Shown here piece after piece: positions 10,301 to 17,419 of a stretch of DNA of 64,000 bases; position 1 is the stretch's first letter; each line of letters starts with the position of its first letter. The notes under the pieces were generated by a model that was not told where the DNA came from, did not search any database, and saw only the letters and a list, made by a program, of their open reading frames with translations. A program made the translations under genes and the position numbers. This stretch comes from JANRLL01 sp033762715. GTDB taxonomy: Bacteria > Pseudomonadota > Alphaproteobacteria > Rickettsiales > SXRF01. The DNA is taken from assembly GCA_033762715.1 (NCBI GenBank), contig JANRLL010000012.1, forward strand, positions 124,001 through 188,000, in the 5' to 3' direction.

Positions 10301-10811
10301 CGGCTTCGCTGTAGAGCGCCCAGGCGCCATAACGCGCCGCAATTTCCAATAAAGATTTATGCTCTTCTTCTTTTTCCAACCACCCCATCACCACTTTGGA
10401 AAAGACCAGCTCAAAATGCTCGCCTTCGGGCACAGGCAGCATCGAAAGCAACGCCCCGCCATCGACGCGGCTTGCCTCTTCCGGTTTTAATGCCTTAGCG
10501 GCGCGGCGCTGTACAAAGAGCCGCTTACAGCTATAAAGCGGTGCGAGCATATGGTGTATTTCCGCCAGGTCGCGAATTTCTTTTTCGATGCCAAACAGCG
10601 TGCCAATAAAATCTTCCACATGCGGCGCGACATCGAGCAATAATTGCGAACGGTCTTTATCCGAAAGCGCTGATGCGTCGGCGCGAGCGGCCATGAGACG
10701 ATTGAAAATCTCTAGGTTTCCGGCTTGTAATTCACCGACAAAAGCGGCATCGAGCCGTACCAACCCGTCGCGGCTGTATAAATCATCAAACTGAAATCCG
10801 AATCCAAACAT
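7356..10811 (-). CDS. Large fused Fe-S flavoprotein oxidoreductase (GltD-like plus PyrK/FNR-like)
   Basis: An 1151-residue protein. An N-terminal region of about 230 residues is unassigned. Then come cysteine clusters (CIFCHNQGKDSC; CAGTGH..CNDCMKSC) like the Fe-S segment of glutamate synthase small subunits, a first Rossmann motif (AGLGPAGY) and a second (VIGGGLTAVDTATE), giving an FAD/NAD(P)H disulfide-oxidoreductase module. From about 820 there is an FNR/PyrK-like flavin domain (FEPGQFYRLQ, VGGGLGNAV). It closes with a ferredoxin-like cysteine set (CMMKEICAQC..C). The ATG overlaps the cysNC stop (TAATG), so translation is coupled to sulfate assimilation. It probably passes electrons from NAD(P)H to an acceptor; the sulfite reductase CysI is a candidate, by inference only. 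Confidence 0.75.
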   Translation of the reverse strand: MFGFGFQFDDLYSRDGLVRLDAAFVGELQAGNLEIFNRLMAARADASALSDKDRSQLLLDVAPHVEDFIGTLFGIEKEIRDLAEIHHMLAPLYSCKRLFVQRRAAKALKPEEASRVDGGALLSMLPVPEGEHFELVFSKVVMGWLEKEEEHKSLLEIAARYGAWALYSEAGQQKHTKGLLFKQPKKLDFEKLVAVDTEERDGVLIQRSHASHLRYRDGFKLTDDAGHISAALDNAHYCIFCHNQGKDSCSKGLKEKTGEYKKNSLDIPQAGCPLEEKISEMNMLKAEGVPVGALAMVTVDNPMCAGTGHRICNDCMKSCIYQKQDPVNIPLVETHVLKDVLKLPYGFEIYSLLTRWNPLNLTRPIPKSDTGYKVLVAGLGPAGYTLAHHLMNDGHTVVGIDGLKIEPVDEAISGVTQLGARVPFKPIKDVAEIYEALDERTLAGFGGVAEYGITVRWDKNYLKIIRLLLERRTQFSMIGGVRFGSSLTHDNAFALGFDHIALCMGAGKPTLIDMPGGLARGVRTASDFLMALQLTGAAKKDSIANLQIRLPVVVIGGGLTAVDTATESLAYYPIQVEKFLARYEALVAQKGEQAVRASWSEEDTIIGEEFIAHGKAIRDEKTRAAKEKRLPDIFSLLDSWGGVKLVYRKRLIDAPSYRLNHEEVEKAFEEGMFFAECYEPKAVDVDRFGYAASITLKKAGSDQQVSVPARTILIAAGTNPNTVLQREDPTHFELDGKYFKAIGEDGSVVKPERVSKPKEVQVLMSLDGEGRAVSFFGDLHPSFAGNVVKAMGSAKQGYPVVSRVLAKKKPATGNDASAFLQQINSLLRATVHAVNRLTPTIIEIVVKAPLAAAAFEPGQFYRLQNFEANAIRTHNTTLAMEGLAMTGAWVDKEQGLLAAIALEMGGSSDLCAHVKPGEPVILMGPTGTPTEIEPNETVLLVGGGLGNAVLFSIGKANRDQGNKVLYFAGYKKAIDRYKIAEIEAAADVIVWCCDEAQFTPNRPQDLTFQGNIVEAIKAYAENRLGVAPIALSAVDRIIVIGSDRMMAAVAGARHGVLKPYLNPKHVAYGSINSPMQCMMKEICAQCLQKHVDPVTGEEHYVYSCFNQDQLLDSVSWPHLNERLKQNSVQEKLTAQWIDYCLKSMQLRAEVA

Positions 10812-12787
10812 TAAATCCCCGTTCCCGTATAGTCGCGTGTGTAGCCTTCCATATCTTGGAGTTCTAAGTTGCGCACCGGCTCTACCAGCTGATGCTCAAT
10901 ATATTTCACCAGCGCATCCACGCAACCGGCGATGCTGGTGCTTTCGGTATCGAGCACTAGATCAGGATTTTCCGGCTCTTCATAGGGCGCGTTAACACCT
11001 GTGAAATCCTTGATCTCGCCTGCACGCGCTTTGGCATAAAGCCCTTTGGTGTCGCGTTTTTCGCAGGCTTCAACGGACGCTTTGATATAGATATTGTGGA
11101 AATAGTTAGAGGCAATGGCGCGTGCCGATTTGCGATCTTCGCGGTAAGGCGAAATGAAAGACGAAATCACGATGGTGCCGGATTTGGCAAAGAGCGCCGC
11201 CATCTCTGCTACGCGGCGAATATTTTCGCTTCTGCCTTCGGGTGAGAAATCCAAATCGCGGTTTAAGCCTTTGCGGACATTATCGCCGTCGAGCACAAAT
11301 ACATGGTAGCCCTTATCGAATAGGCGCTTTTGCACTTGCTTAGCGATGGTCGATTTGCCGGAGCCGGAAAGCCCGGTAAACCATAGAACACCGCCCATAT
11401 GGCCATTCGCCAGGGCACGCTGTTCCGGCGTAATACCGAAATCGACATCGAATAAATTGGTGGATTTCACATCGGTACGCTTGACGGTACGCTGATCGTA
11501 AAACCCGTCCATGCTGATAATACCGCCGCCGGCTACATCATAATCCTGCAAAATCACAAAGCGACCCAGCTGCGCGTTTTGATTAAAATCATCGACCGCA
11601 ATCAGGCTGCGCGTGCGAAACACAACTTCCGCCACATTCCCGCGCTCAATACGGTTAGCGGCCGTTTGCGCCAGCGTGTCGGAATCAATGACATGCTCGA
11701 TGGTTTTAATTTCTGCAAACGTTTCGGTTGTGCCTAATTTGATTTTGTAGCGTTTGCCGATCTCCAGCGGCTTATGACCCAACCAGAAAATACGCGCACG
11801 AAACTGATTGGTCAGCACCGGCGCATGCTCAATATGGCTTGCAATATGGCCGCGCTCGACAAATACCTGATCGGTCAGCGTAATGCCTACCGATTGGCCG
11901 GCCGATACTTCACTGGGTGCCGACGAAGCGCCCCAGGCCTCAATGCTGGCCACTTTCACTTTGGTGTTAGACGGAGAAAGCAGCAGCTCATCGCCCACAC
12001 GCAGCGTGCCACTTTCGATACGGCCGGCGAGAATGCGGCGCTCATCGAATTTATAGACATCTTGAATCGGAAAACGCAGCGGCTGTTTATCATCGGCCTT
12101 GGCGACTTCGAAATGCTCCAGCGCCTGCGTCACTCCATCGCCTTTATACCAGGGCATGTTTTTCGATATGCCGGTAATGCCATCACCTTCACGCGCTGAA
12201 ATCGGAATAAAACAGGTGGGCTCTACCCCTACACTGCGCAAATAATCGCGGTACTCTGCTTCAATGGCGCGGAATTTTTTCTCATCATACCCCACCATAT
12301 CCATCTTATTGACCAGCACCGCAATCTGGCGCACGCCCAGCAAATGCAGCAAATAACCATGACGTTTGCTTTGTTCACGGATGCCTTCATGCGCATCGAT
12401 GAGAACGAGCGCCGCATCGGCTTGCGCCGCACCGGTAATCATATTTTTCAAAAATTCTTTATGACCAGGCGCATCGATAATCACCACATCGCGCGACTCG
12501 GTGCGCAGCCAGATTTGCGTAGTGTCTATGGTGATGCCCTGATCGCGCTCGGTCTGCAGCGCATCCATCAAAAATGACCATTCAAATGGCATGCCGCGTT
12601 TTTTCGAGCTGGCCTGAATCGCCTCAAATTTACCATCCGGCAGTGAGTTTGTGTCATACAACAAACGTCCAACGAGCGTTGATTTTCCGTGATCAACATG
12701 ACCGACAATCACGGTTTTGAGTTGCTGGCGCGCTTCGCGAGTGGTGAGTGGTGAGTGGTGAGTCGTTTCTTTTATTGCCGTTTTCAT
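10811..12787 (-). CDS. cysNC: Bifunctional sulfate adenylyltransferase subunit 1 / APS kinase (CysN-CysC fusion)
   Basis: A 658-residue fusion. The N-terminal part is a GTPase of the EF-Tu type with G1 GHVDHGKS (about 29-36), DAPGHKEF and NKMD. With CysD it drives ATP sulfurylase (sulfate + ATP to APS) by GTP hydrolysis. The C-terminal part is APS kinase with P-loop GLSGSGKST (about 470) and FISPYREDR, making PAPS. The fusion is known in many alpha- and other proteobacteria (NodQ). The first 20 codons include a 7-base tandem repeat. The ATG has only a weak ribosome site (GAGAAG). CysH in this operon looks like an APS reductase, so the kinase may serve other sulfation needs. Confidence 0.95.
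   Translation of the reverse strand: MKTAIKETTHHSPLTTREARQQLKTVIVGHVDHGKSTLVGRLLYDTNSLPDGKFEAIQASSKKRGMPFEWSFLMDALQTERDQGITIDTTQIWLRTESRDVVIIDAPGHKEFLKNMITGAAQADAALVLIDAHEGIREQSKRHGYLLHLLGVRQIAVLVNKMDMVGYDEKKFRAIEAEYRDYLRSVGVEPTCFIPISAREGDGITGISKNMPWYKGDGVTQALEHFEVAKADDKQPLRFPIQDVYKFDERRILAGRIESGTLRVGDELLLSPSNTKVKVASIEAWGASSAPSEVSAGQSVGITLTDQVFVERGHIASHIEHAPVLTNQFRARIFWLGHKPLEIGKRYKIKLGTTETFAEIKTIEHVIDSDTLAQTAANRIERGNVAEVVFRTRSLIAVDDFNQNAQLGRFVILQDYDVAGGGIISMDGFYDQRTVKRTDVKSTNLFDVDFGITPEQRALANGHMGGVLWFTGLSGSGKSTIAKQVQKRLFDKGYHVFVLDGDNVRKGLNRDLDFSPEGRSENIRRVAEMAALFAKSGTIVISSFISPYREDRKSARAIASNYFHNIYIKASVEACEKRDTKGLYAKARAGEIKDFTGVNAPYEEPENPDLVLDTESTSIAGCVDALVKYIEHQLVEPVRNLELQDMEGYTRDYTGTGI
12740..12760. 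repeat. Three tandem copies of a 7-base unit at the 5' end of cysNC
   Basis: The unit AGTGGTG is repeated three times exactly, followed by a partial fourth (AGTCG). It lies inside codons about 9-17 of cysNC (HHSPLTTRE). Since 7 is not a multiple of 3, gain or loss of one copy would shift the frame. Confidence 0.9.
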
Positions 12788-12799
12788 TGTCTTCTCATG

Positions 12800-12838
12800 T
12801 TGTCACCCCGCATGTATTACGGGGTCTGGTTTTTTATT
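12800..12838. repeat. Small palindromic repeat, copy 1 (3' side of the insert in the cys operon)
   Basis: This 39-base element has a stem CCCCG..CGGGG, followed by TCTGG and a T-rich run. It matches the element at 13252-13289 in the same orientation with three substitutions and a slightly longer T run. It overlaps the stop codon of the broken small gene and lies just upstream of cysNC. Confidence 0.9.
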
Positions 12839-13237
12839 TTTTACGTCTATCTGCTTCCTGTTTTTTGCATTTCTCAAGAGACGCTAAAATGTGGTCAAAC
12901 ATTATGGGATGGATAGGTAATGTAATTTCCTGATTTTTTGCCAAGTTAATCAGCTTATCTATTTCTCCAAAAACAAACCATCTTTCATCGTCTTTTAACA
13001 CCACCACATTCAGCTGTTTCTTTTGGCATTCTTTAGCTAATTCTTCGTACAGTACATCCATTCTTTCTTTATCAAGGCCATTGCGCTGTATGAATAATGC
13101 GAAGCTCTTACCCATCCTGAGCTTGGCTTTATGCTCTTCAGGTATCCCCCCCCTATTTTCCCTATAATTATCTGGGTCTTACTAGATCTATCAGATAGCT
13201 GTGAAGCGTCGGTCAGCTTGTCAAATTTTATCGACAT
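12834..13237 (-). pseudogene. Frameshifted small gene of unknown function between cysD and cysNC
   Basis: Two adjoining frames together look like one protein of about 134 residues. The first part starts at ATG 13237 with a good AAGGA site (MSIKFDKLTDASQLSDRSSK...IGKIGGG). It reaches a run of eight G (C on the plus strand, 13146-13153), after which the coding continues in another frame (PEEHKAKLRMGKSF...) to 12834. Nine G would restore one frame; eight leave a nonsense tail or a late internal start at 13115. I do not recognise the family. The gene is bracketed by two copies of one palindromic repeat. It may be a pseudogene, a phase-variable gene, a programmed frameshift or a sequencing error. 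Confidence 0.6.
13146..13153. repeat. Homopolymer tract of eight C (G on the coding strand)
   Basis: A run of eight identical bases inside the small gene between cysD and cysNC, placed exactly where the reading frame changes. Tracts of this kind are prone to slippage. Confidence 0.95.
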
Positions 13238-13251
13238 ATTACTATCCTTTC

Positions 13252-13289
13252 TTGTCACCCCGCATTTATTGCGGGGTCTGGTTTTTATT
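13252..13289. repeat. Small palindromic repeat, copy 2 (5' side of the insert in the cys operon)
   Basis: Stem CCCCGC..GCGGGG with a 7-base loop, followed by TCTGG and a T-rich run. It is nearly identical to 12800-12838 and in the same orientation. It lies 15 bases upstream of the ATG of the frameshifted small gene. Confidence 0.9.
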
Positions 13290-13297
13290 GCTCCAAT

Positions 13298-13344
13298 CCG
13301 CCTTCGCGCTTTGCGCTTCGGCGAGATGACGAGAGCCAAGGCGG
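13298..13344. repeat. Second inverted repeat between cysD and the small gene
   Basis: An outer stem CCGCCTT (13298-13304) pairs with AAGGCGG (13338-13344). Inside it, TTCGCGC-TTT-GCGCTTCGGCG makes a smaller hairpin. The element lies directly next to copy 2 of the CCCCGC repeat and ends about 20 bases after the cysD stop. Confidence 0.75.
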
Positions 13345-13365
13345 CATAACCGCTAAGGCTTACCG

Positions 13366-14199
13366 TCACATATACCCATCAGCTCTTAAGCGCTCAAACG
13401 ACGATTCATCCTCATCGGCACCCATGGGGCGACCGGAACGTTCAGACACTTTGGTGATTTTAAGCTCTTCGATAATTTCATCAATGGTCGAAGCAGGTGA
13501 TTCAATCGGCCAGGTGATGCCTTTTTCGCCCAGCGAGCGGAAGCGCATGACCTTGCCGCCAAAATCGCGGCCTTCAAACTGGCTATAAGTGCGCGCATAG
13601 TAAAGCGGCACGATGGGAATATTTTCGCGTTTGATATATTGCCAAATATCGAGCTCCGTCCAATGCAGGAGCGGATGAATGCGCAGGCTCGTGCCTGGCG
13701 CGAATTCGGTTTTATACTGGTTCCAGAATTCAGGCGGCTGATCCTTCACATCCCAACCCCCTTCCACACCGCGCGGCGAAAACACGCGCTCTTTGGCGCG
13801 GGTGGCTTCTTCATCACGGCGAATGCCGGCAATAACGCCAGTGAAGCCATGTTTTTCGATCACCTCTTTCAAACCCAGCGTTTTGCGTGAGGCAACACGC
13901 GCCGCATGCGGCAGGCTGCCATCGGTTTGCTCCAGCGGCGGGCAGACATAGCTGATCAGATTCACGCCCCATTCTTTACTGTAGCGATCGCGGAAAGCAT
14001 AGACTTCGTCCATCTCGATTTCCGTGTCACAGTGAATCAGCGGAAACGGCACCTGACCAAAAAATGCCTTACGCGCTAAGTGAATCATCACGTTGGAATC
14101 CTTGCCAAACGACCAGAGCATGGCAAGCTTATCGATAGCATGAAAGGCCTCGCGGAAAATATAGATGCTTTGCGCCTCTAACTTATCTAGATGATCCAT
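13366..14199 (-). CDS. cysD: Sulfate adenylyltransferase subunit 2
   Basis: The catalytic subunit of ATP sulfurylase makes APS from sulfate and ATP together with CysN. It has 277 residues from the chosen start. The PP-loop motif SFGKDSNV and the typical C-terminus with RSGRPMGADEDESSFE are present. The frame extends upstream to 14247, but ATG at 14199 has GGAG at the right distance and overlaps the cysH stop by one base (TGATG), which indicates translational coupling. cysNC would normally follow directly; here about 580 bases with repeats and a broken small gene intervene. Confidence 0.95.
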   Translation of the reverse strand: MDHLDKLEAQSIYIFREAFHAIDKLAMLWSFGKDSNVMIHLARKAFFGQVPFPLIHCDTEIEMDEVYAFRDRYSKEWGVNLISYVCPPLEQTDGSLPHAARVASRKTLGLKEVIEKHGFTGVIAGIRRDEEATRAKERVFSPRGVEGGWDVKDQPPEFWNQYKTEFAPGTSLRIHPLLHWTELDIWQYIKRENIPIVPLYYARTYSQFEGRDFGGKVMRFRSLGEKGITWPIESPASTIDEIIEELKITKVSERSGRPMGADEDESSFERLRADGYM

Positions 14200-14939
14200 C
14201 ACACACTCCAATTCGATACGTCGTCCGAAGGCAAATGAATGCCGCATTCGGTTTTTTGTTCATTCTCCAAGCCAATCGTTTGCGCCCAACGACCAGCGCG
14301 CTCATCTTGGCCTTCCGCCACTGGCAGCGTGCAGGGCGCACAACCAATCGAGCGGTAACCGGCAGAAACCAGCGGATGTTCTGGTAAGATACGCGCGGCG
14401 TTTTCTTGTTTCAAGCGCTGTCGGTCCCAATAGGCCAGCGGATTGATGCGGAAAATGCCTTTATCATCAAGCTCGATGGATGACATATTCGCCCGCTCAG
14501 CCGTTTGGTAACGCTTGCGACCCGTGATCAATGCCTTAATTCCCAGCTCTGCCACAGCGCGATCCAACGGCTCGACCTTGCGCAACCAACAGCAGCGATT
14601 CGGCTGACTTTTATTCAAATCCCCCGCCGGATCAATCCGTGCAACAAGCGCTGGATCGGGTGTAAGCCATTTGACGTTGGTAAGATGCAAATGCTGCGTG
14701 AGGCTGCGCGTATATTCCAATGTTTCGGGGAAATGTTTTTGTGTTTCTAAAAATAATATTGGCGTGGCGGGATCGATTTCAGCCACCAAAGCCAGCAACA
14801 AGGCCGCATCGGCGCCAAAGGAGGAAATCAGTGCAATCTGGCCAGGAAATTCATCGTTAATCATAGCGCGCAACAGCGGCGTAGCGTCTAGGCCACCATA
14901 GAACATCTCAAGCCGTGAGAGCGAGATTGGTTGGCTCAT
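14199..14939 (-). CDS. cysH: Adenylyl-sulfate (APS) reductase, CysH family
   Basis: This 246-residue enzyme reduces activated sulfate to sulfite with thioredoxin. Motifs seen are ISSFGADAALLL near the N-terminus, CCWLRKVEPL (Cys 116-117) and GCAPC (Cys 200 and 203). The Cys-Cys...Cys-X-X-Cys set binds a [4Fe-4S] cluster and marks APS reductases; PAPS reductases lack it. The start overlaps the siroheme synthase stop by four bases (ATGA). APS rather than PAPS use is inferred from these cysteines. Confidence 0.93.
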   Translation of the reverse strand: MSQPISLSRLEMFYGGLDATPLLRAMINDEFPGQIALISSFGADAALLLALVAEIDPATPILFLETQKHFPETLEYTRSLTQHLHLTNVKWLTPDPALVARIDPAGDLNKSQPNRCCWLRKVEPLDRAVAELGIKALITGRKRYQTAERANMSSIELDDKGIFRINPLAYWDRQRLKQENAARILPEHPLVSAGYRSIGCAPCTLPVAEGQDERAGRWAQTIGLENEQKTECGIHLPSDDVSNWSV

Positions 14940-15553
14940 GCAACGGCTTCCTTGTCATCCCGATCAACGCCTAGGGATCTTTTTTCTTGCACGGAAAAAC
15001 GATCCTTCGACTTCGCTACGCTATGCTCAGAATGACAGTTTCTTGAACAGCCGAGCCAGCCCCTGTCTTTAATGAATGCCTCTCCGGCGGCAATCAGCTC
15101 TTTAAATCCTTTACCTTCCGCTTTCCACAACGCGCGCGCCGATTTTATTTCTGCCACATACTGTTCCCATTCGGGTCCGAAACGATTTTCCAGATATTCC
15201 TTGATACGCCGCGCCAGCACCGGTGATGCGCCGCTAGTAGAGACAGCAATCACCAAATCCCCACGCTGCACATTAGCAGTGAAATAAAAATCGCACAGAT
15301 CGTTTATGTCCTCGATATTGACCAGTTTACCTGCAGCACGTGCTGCGTCGCTGATCGCCTTGGATTCTTCATAAGAAAGCCCCGCCGCCATTACAATACG
15401 CACGGATGCAATCTGCTCGGCGGTTGGAATCTCAGCCGTTACAATCTGCGTCGCACCTGCTTTTTGCAGCAGCGCTAAGCGCTTATCGCGCAACTCTCCG
15501 CGTCCTGCCAACAGAACGGGTATAGAGCTGAGATTAAGCGCGATGGGATACAT
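14936..15553 (-). CDS. Siroheme synthase N-terminal type (precorrin-2 dehydrogenase) with repeat-derived tail
   Basis: About 205 residues that match the Met8/CysG N-terminal domain, which oxidises precorrin-2 and can insert iron to make siroheme, the cofactor of CysI. An NAD-binding glycine-rich start (LLAGRGELRDKR) and VIAVSTSGASPVLARRI are visible. There is no uroporphyrinogen methyltransferase domain. ATG 15553 was chosen because it follows the cysI stop by two bases and gives the usual MYPIALNL start; ATG 15568 is possible. After DRGWL the last 35 or so residues (CHSEHSVAKSKDRFSVQEKR and onwards) are encoded by a palindromic repeat and are unlikely to belong to the original enzyme. Confidence 0.9.
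   Translation of the reverse strand: MYPIALNLSSIPVLLAGRGELRDKRLALLQKAGATQIVTAEIPTAEQIASVRIVMAAGLSYEESKAISDAARAAGKLVNIEDINDLCDFYFTANVQRGDLVIAVSTSGASPVLARRIKEYLENRFGPEWEQYVAEIKSARALWKAEGKGFKELIAAGEAFIKDRGWLGCSRNCHSEHSVAKSKDRFSVQEKRSLGVDRDDKEAVA
14951..15037. repeat. Palindromic element read through as the C-terminus of the siroheme synthase
   Basis: TTGTCATCCCGA..AGGGATC on one side is an imperfect inverse of GATCCTTCGACTT..TCAGAATGACA on the other. It has the form of short interspersed palindromic elements, such as the Rickettsia palindromic elements, which often sit in frame within genes. It encodes CHSEH..SKDRFSVQEKRS..DRDDK. Confidence 0.8.
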
Positions 15554-15555
15554 GT

Positions 15556-17307
15556 TTACGCCGCCCATTTATGTTCAGCAGACAGCGCAGAAACGGCTGT
15601 CTGTTTCACGTTGGCGACACCCAAGCGCTGGCAGAAATCGCCGAAGGATTCACCTGCTTCGCGCTGCTCTTTCCAGAGTGCGATCATAGGATCGAGTGCG
15701 ACGGATAGGAATTCATAGGGCACACGGTCAAAGATTTTCTCATTCAGGCGCGTGCCTTCAAAATCGCCACCGATGAACAGCGCGTACGTATCGGGTGTGC
15801 GGCCTACGATGCCGATATCGCCGACATACGGCCGCGAGCAGCCGTTCGGACAGCCGGCGATGCGAATCGCGATGCGCTCATTGGACAGGCCATGGCGCGC
15901 GAGCAATTGATCGAACTGTGCAGTGAGTGGTTGTGCGACGCGCTCTGCTTCAGCCAACGCTTTACCACAGGTGGGATAGGATACGCAGGCAAGCAGATGA
16001 TTGGCCAGATGCGTGAGATCATCACGCAGCTTGATGCCATGTTTGCGCAGTTTTTGTTCAATCGCCTGCTTTTCCGACGGCTCGATATCGCACAAAATAA
16101 TGTTTTGATCGGCGGTGAGGCGCAGATCCATGCCATAATCAATAATGATTTCGCGCAGACCGGTGCGAATGGCTTGCCCGTCATAATCGACAATGCGCCC
16201 TGACGGGATGGGAATGCCCAGAAACAATTTGCCGTCGCCTTGCTCATGCCAGCCGTTATGATCGACCACACCGAATTTTTTCGTCGGGCGCGGATCGTCC
16301 ATGCTGCGGCCGAGATAGGCCTCCAGTGTTTGCTTAATCCAGGGCACACCTTTTTCAGCAACGGTGTATTTGAGACGCGCATGCTGACGGTCGCCGCGAT
16401 CGCCATGATCGCGCTGCAGTTTGATCACCGCTTCGGTCGCCGGCACCAGCATCTCCGGGGGCACATACATGATGGGCTTGGCCAGATACGGATAGGTTTT
16501 AGGCGTGTTATGCTTCATGCCGAGTCCGCCGCCGAGCGCAAAATTATAACCGAAATGCTCCTGATGCTGATCATCGAATAACGACAAAATAGCCAGATCA
16601 TTGCACAGCGCATCCATGCAATTATCATCCGGCGCGCCGATCGCGATTTTGAATTTACGCGGCATATAGGTTTCGCCGTAAAGCGGCTCTGTCGGCTCGC
16701 CTGGAGCTGCCGGTTCGGGATTGAATTTGTAATCCGCCACCATCTGGCCATCGAGCCACACCTCGTAATAGCTATTGCTTTTGGGCGCGCAATGTTTGGC
16801 CAAGGTATAGCAATCTTCTTCCAGCTTCGCATGCTCGCGGTCCTTGATCGGCGCCGGACAGGTAATGACGTTGCGGTTCACATCACCACAGCCGCCCAGG
16901 GTGGAGAGCAGCAGATGGTTGATGTCGGCAATCAATGGCTTCATGCCGGTTTTTTTAATGCAATGAAACTGGAAGGTTTCACGCGTGGTGATGCGCATGG
17001 TGCCGTTGGCGTATTTTTCCGATAGCACATCAAGCGCGACATATTGCGCAGCCGACAGACGACCGCCTGGGCATTTCATACGCACCATGAATTCATATTC
17101 TTTGTCTAGGCCCTGCTGCTTGCGCGCCGTGGCGCTGTCGCGGTCATAGCCGAAATAGCTGCCGTGGAATTTCAGCAACTCATAGGTAGGATCGCTGACT
17201 TCGGGTGTGGAATTGTCAGCCAGCTCTTCTGCAATCTGGCCTTTTAAATAATGGCTTTCGCGCTTGATGGCTTCTTGGCCAGATAGTTTTTTGGGTGCGT
17301 CAGTCAT
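15556..17307 (-). CDS. cysI: Sulfite reductase hemoprotein (beta) subunit
   Basis: It reduces sulfite to sulfide with six electrons at a siroheme-[4Fe-4S] centre. Its 583 residues match the family length. The cluster cysteines are in CVSYPTC and CPNGCSRP near the C-terminal half, and typical substrate-site segments such as MRITTRETFQFH are present. It heads the leftward cys operon; a probable promoter lies at 17350-17378. No cysJ flavoprotein is next to it or elsewhere in the window, so the electron donor must be a ferredoxin, a distant CysJ, or the 1151-residue flavoprotein at the end of this operon. Confidence 0.95.
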   Translation of the reverse strand: MTDAPKKLSGQEAIKRESHYLKGQIAEELADNSTPEVSDPTYELLKFHGSYFGYDRDSATARKQQGLDKEYEFMVRMKCPGGRLSAAQYVALDVLSEKYANGTMRITTRETFQFHCIKKTGMKPLIADINHLLLSTLGGCGDVNRNVITCPAPIKDREHAKLEEDCYTLAKHCAPKSNSYYEVWLDGQMVADYKFNPEPAAPGEPTEPLYGETYMPRKFKIAIGAPDDNCMDALCNDLAILSLFDDQHQEHFGYNFALGGGLGMKHNTPKTYPYLAKPIMYVPPEMLVPATEAVIKLQRDHGDRGDRQHARLKYTVAEKGVPWIKQTLEAYLGRSMDDPRPTKKFGVVDHNGWHEQGDGKLFLGIPIPSGRIVDYDGQAIRTGLREIIIDYGMDLRLTADQNIILCDIEPSEKQAIEQKLRKHGIKLRDDLTHLANHLLACVSYPTCGKALAEAERVAQPLTAQFDQLLARHGLSNERIAIRIAGCPNGCSRPYVGDIGIVGRTPDTYALFIGGDFEGTRLNEKIFDRVPYEFLSVALDPMIALWKEQREAGESFGDFCQRLGVANVKQTAVSALSAEHKWAA

Positions 17308-17349
17308 GACTCAGGTCGTCCTGTCGTTAAGGTAGATAATCTGCACGTA

Positions 17350-17378
17350 TCTATAGTAAATAATATAATTTGCCACAA
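17350..17378 (-). promoter_or_regulatory. Candidate promoter of the cysI operon
   Basis: On the minus strand, TTGTGG, a 17-base spacer and TATAGA lie about 45-70 bases before the cysI ATG. The -10 box is good and the -35 box partial. No operator could be assigned. Confidence 0.4.
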
Positions 17379-17410
17379 AAAAATAGTGTTATTATTGTAT
17401 ATAACACTAT
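17376..17410 (-). terminator. Candidate terminator after the prepilin peptidase gene
   Basis: On the minus strand ATAGTGTTAT, an 8-base loop and ATAACACTAT form a 10-bp stem followed by seven T, starting 10 bases past the stop at 17420. The stem is AT-rich and weak, so it might instead be an operator for cysI. Confidence 0.45.
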
Positions 17411-17419
17411 ATTAATGTA

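Noticed and set aside
13037..13369. 110-residue frame starting at 13369
   Set aside because: The part before 13237 runs through palindromic repeats and has no ribosome site; only the stretch from 13237 belongs to the small gene.
15804..16406. 200-residue open frame on the minus strand inside cysI in another frame
   Set aside because: It overlaps the siroheme/Fe-S region of cysI; composition is Arg/Ser-rich as in shadow frames.
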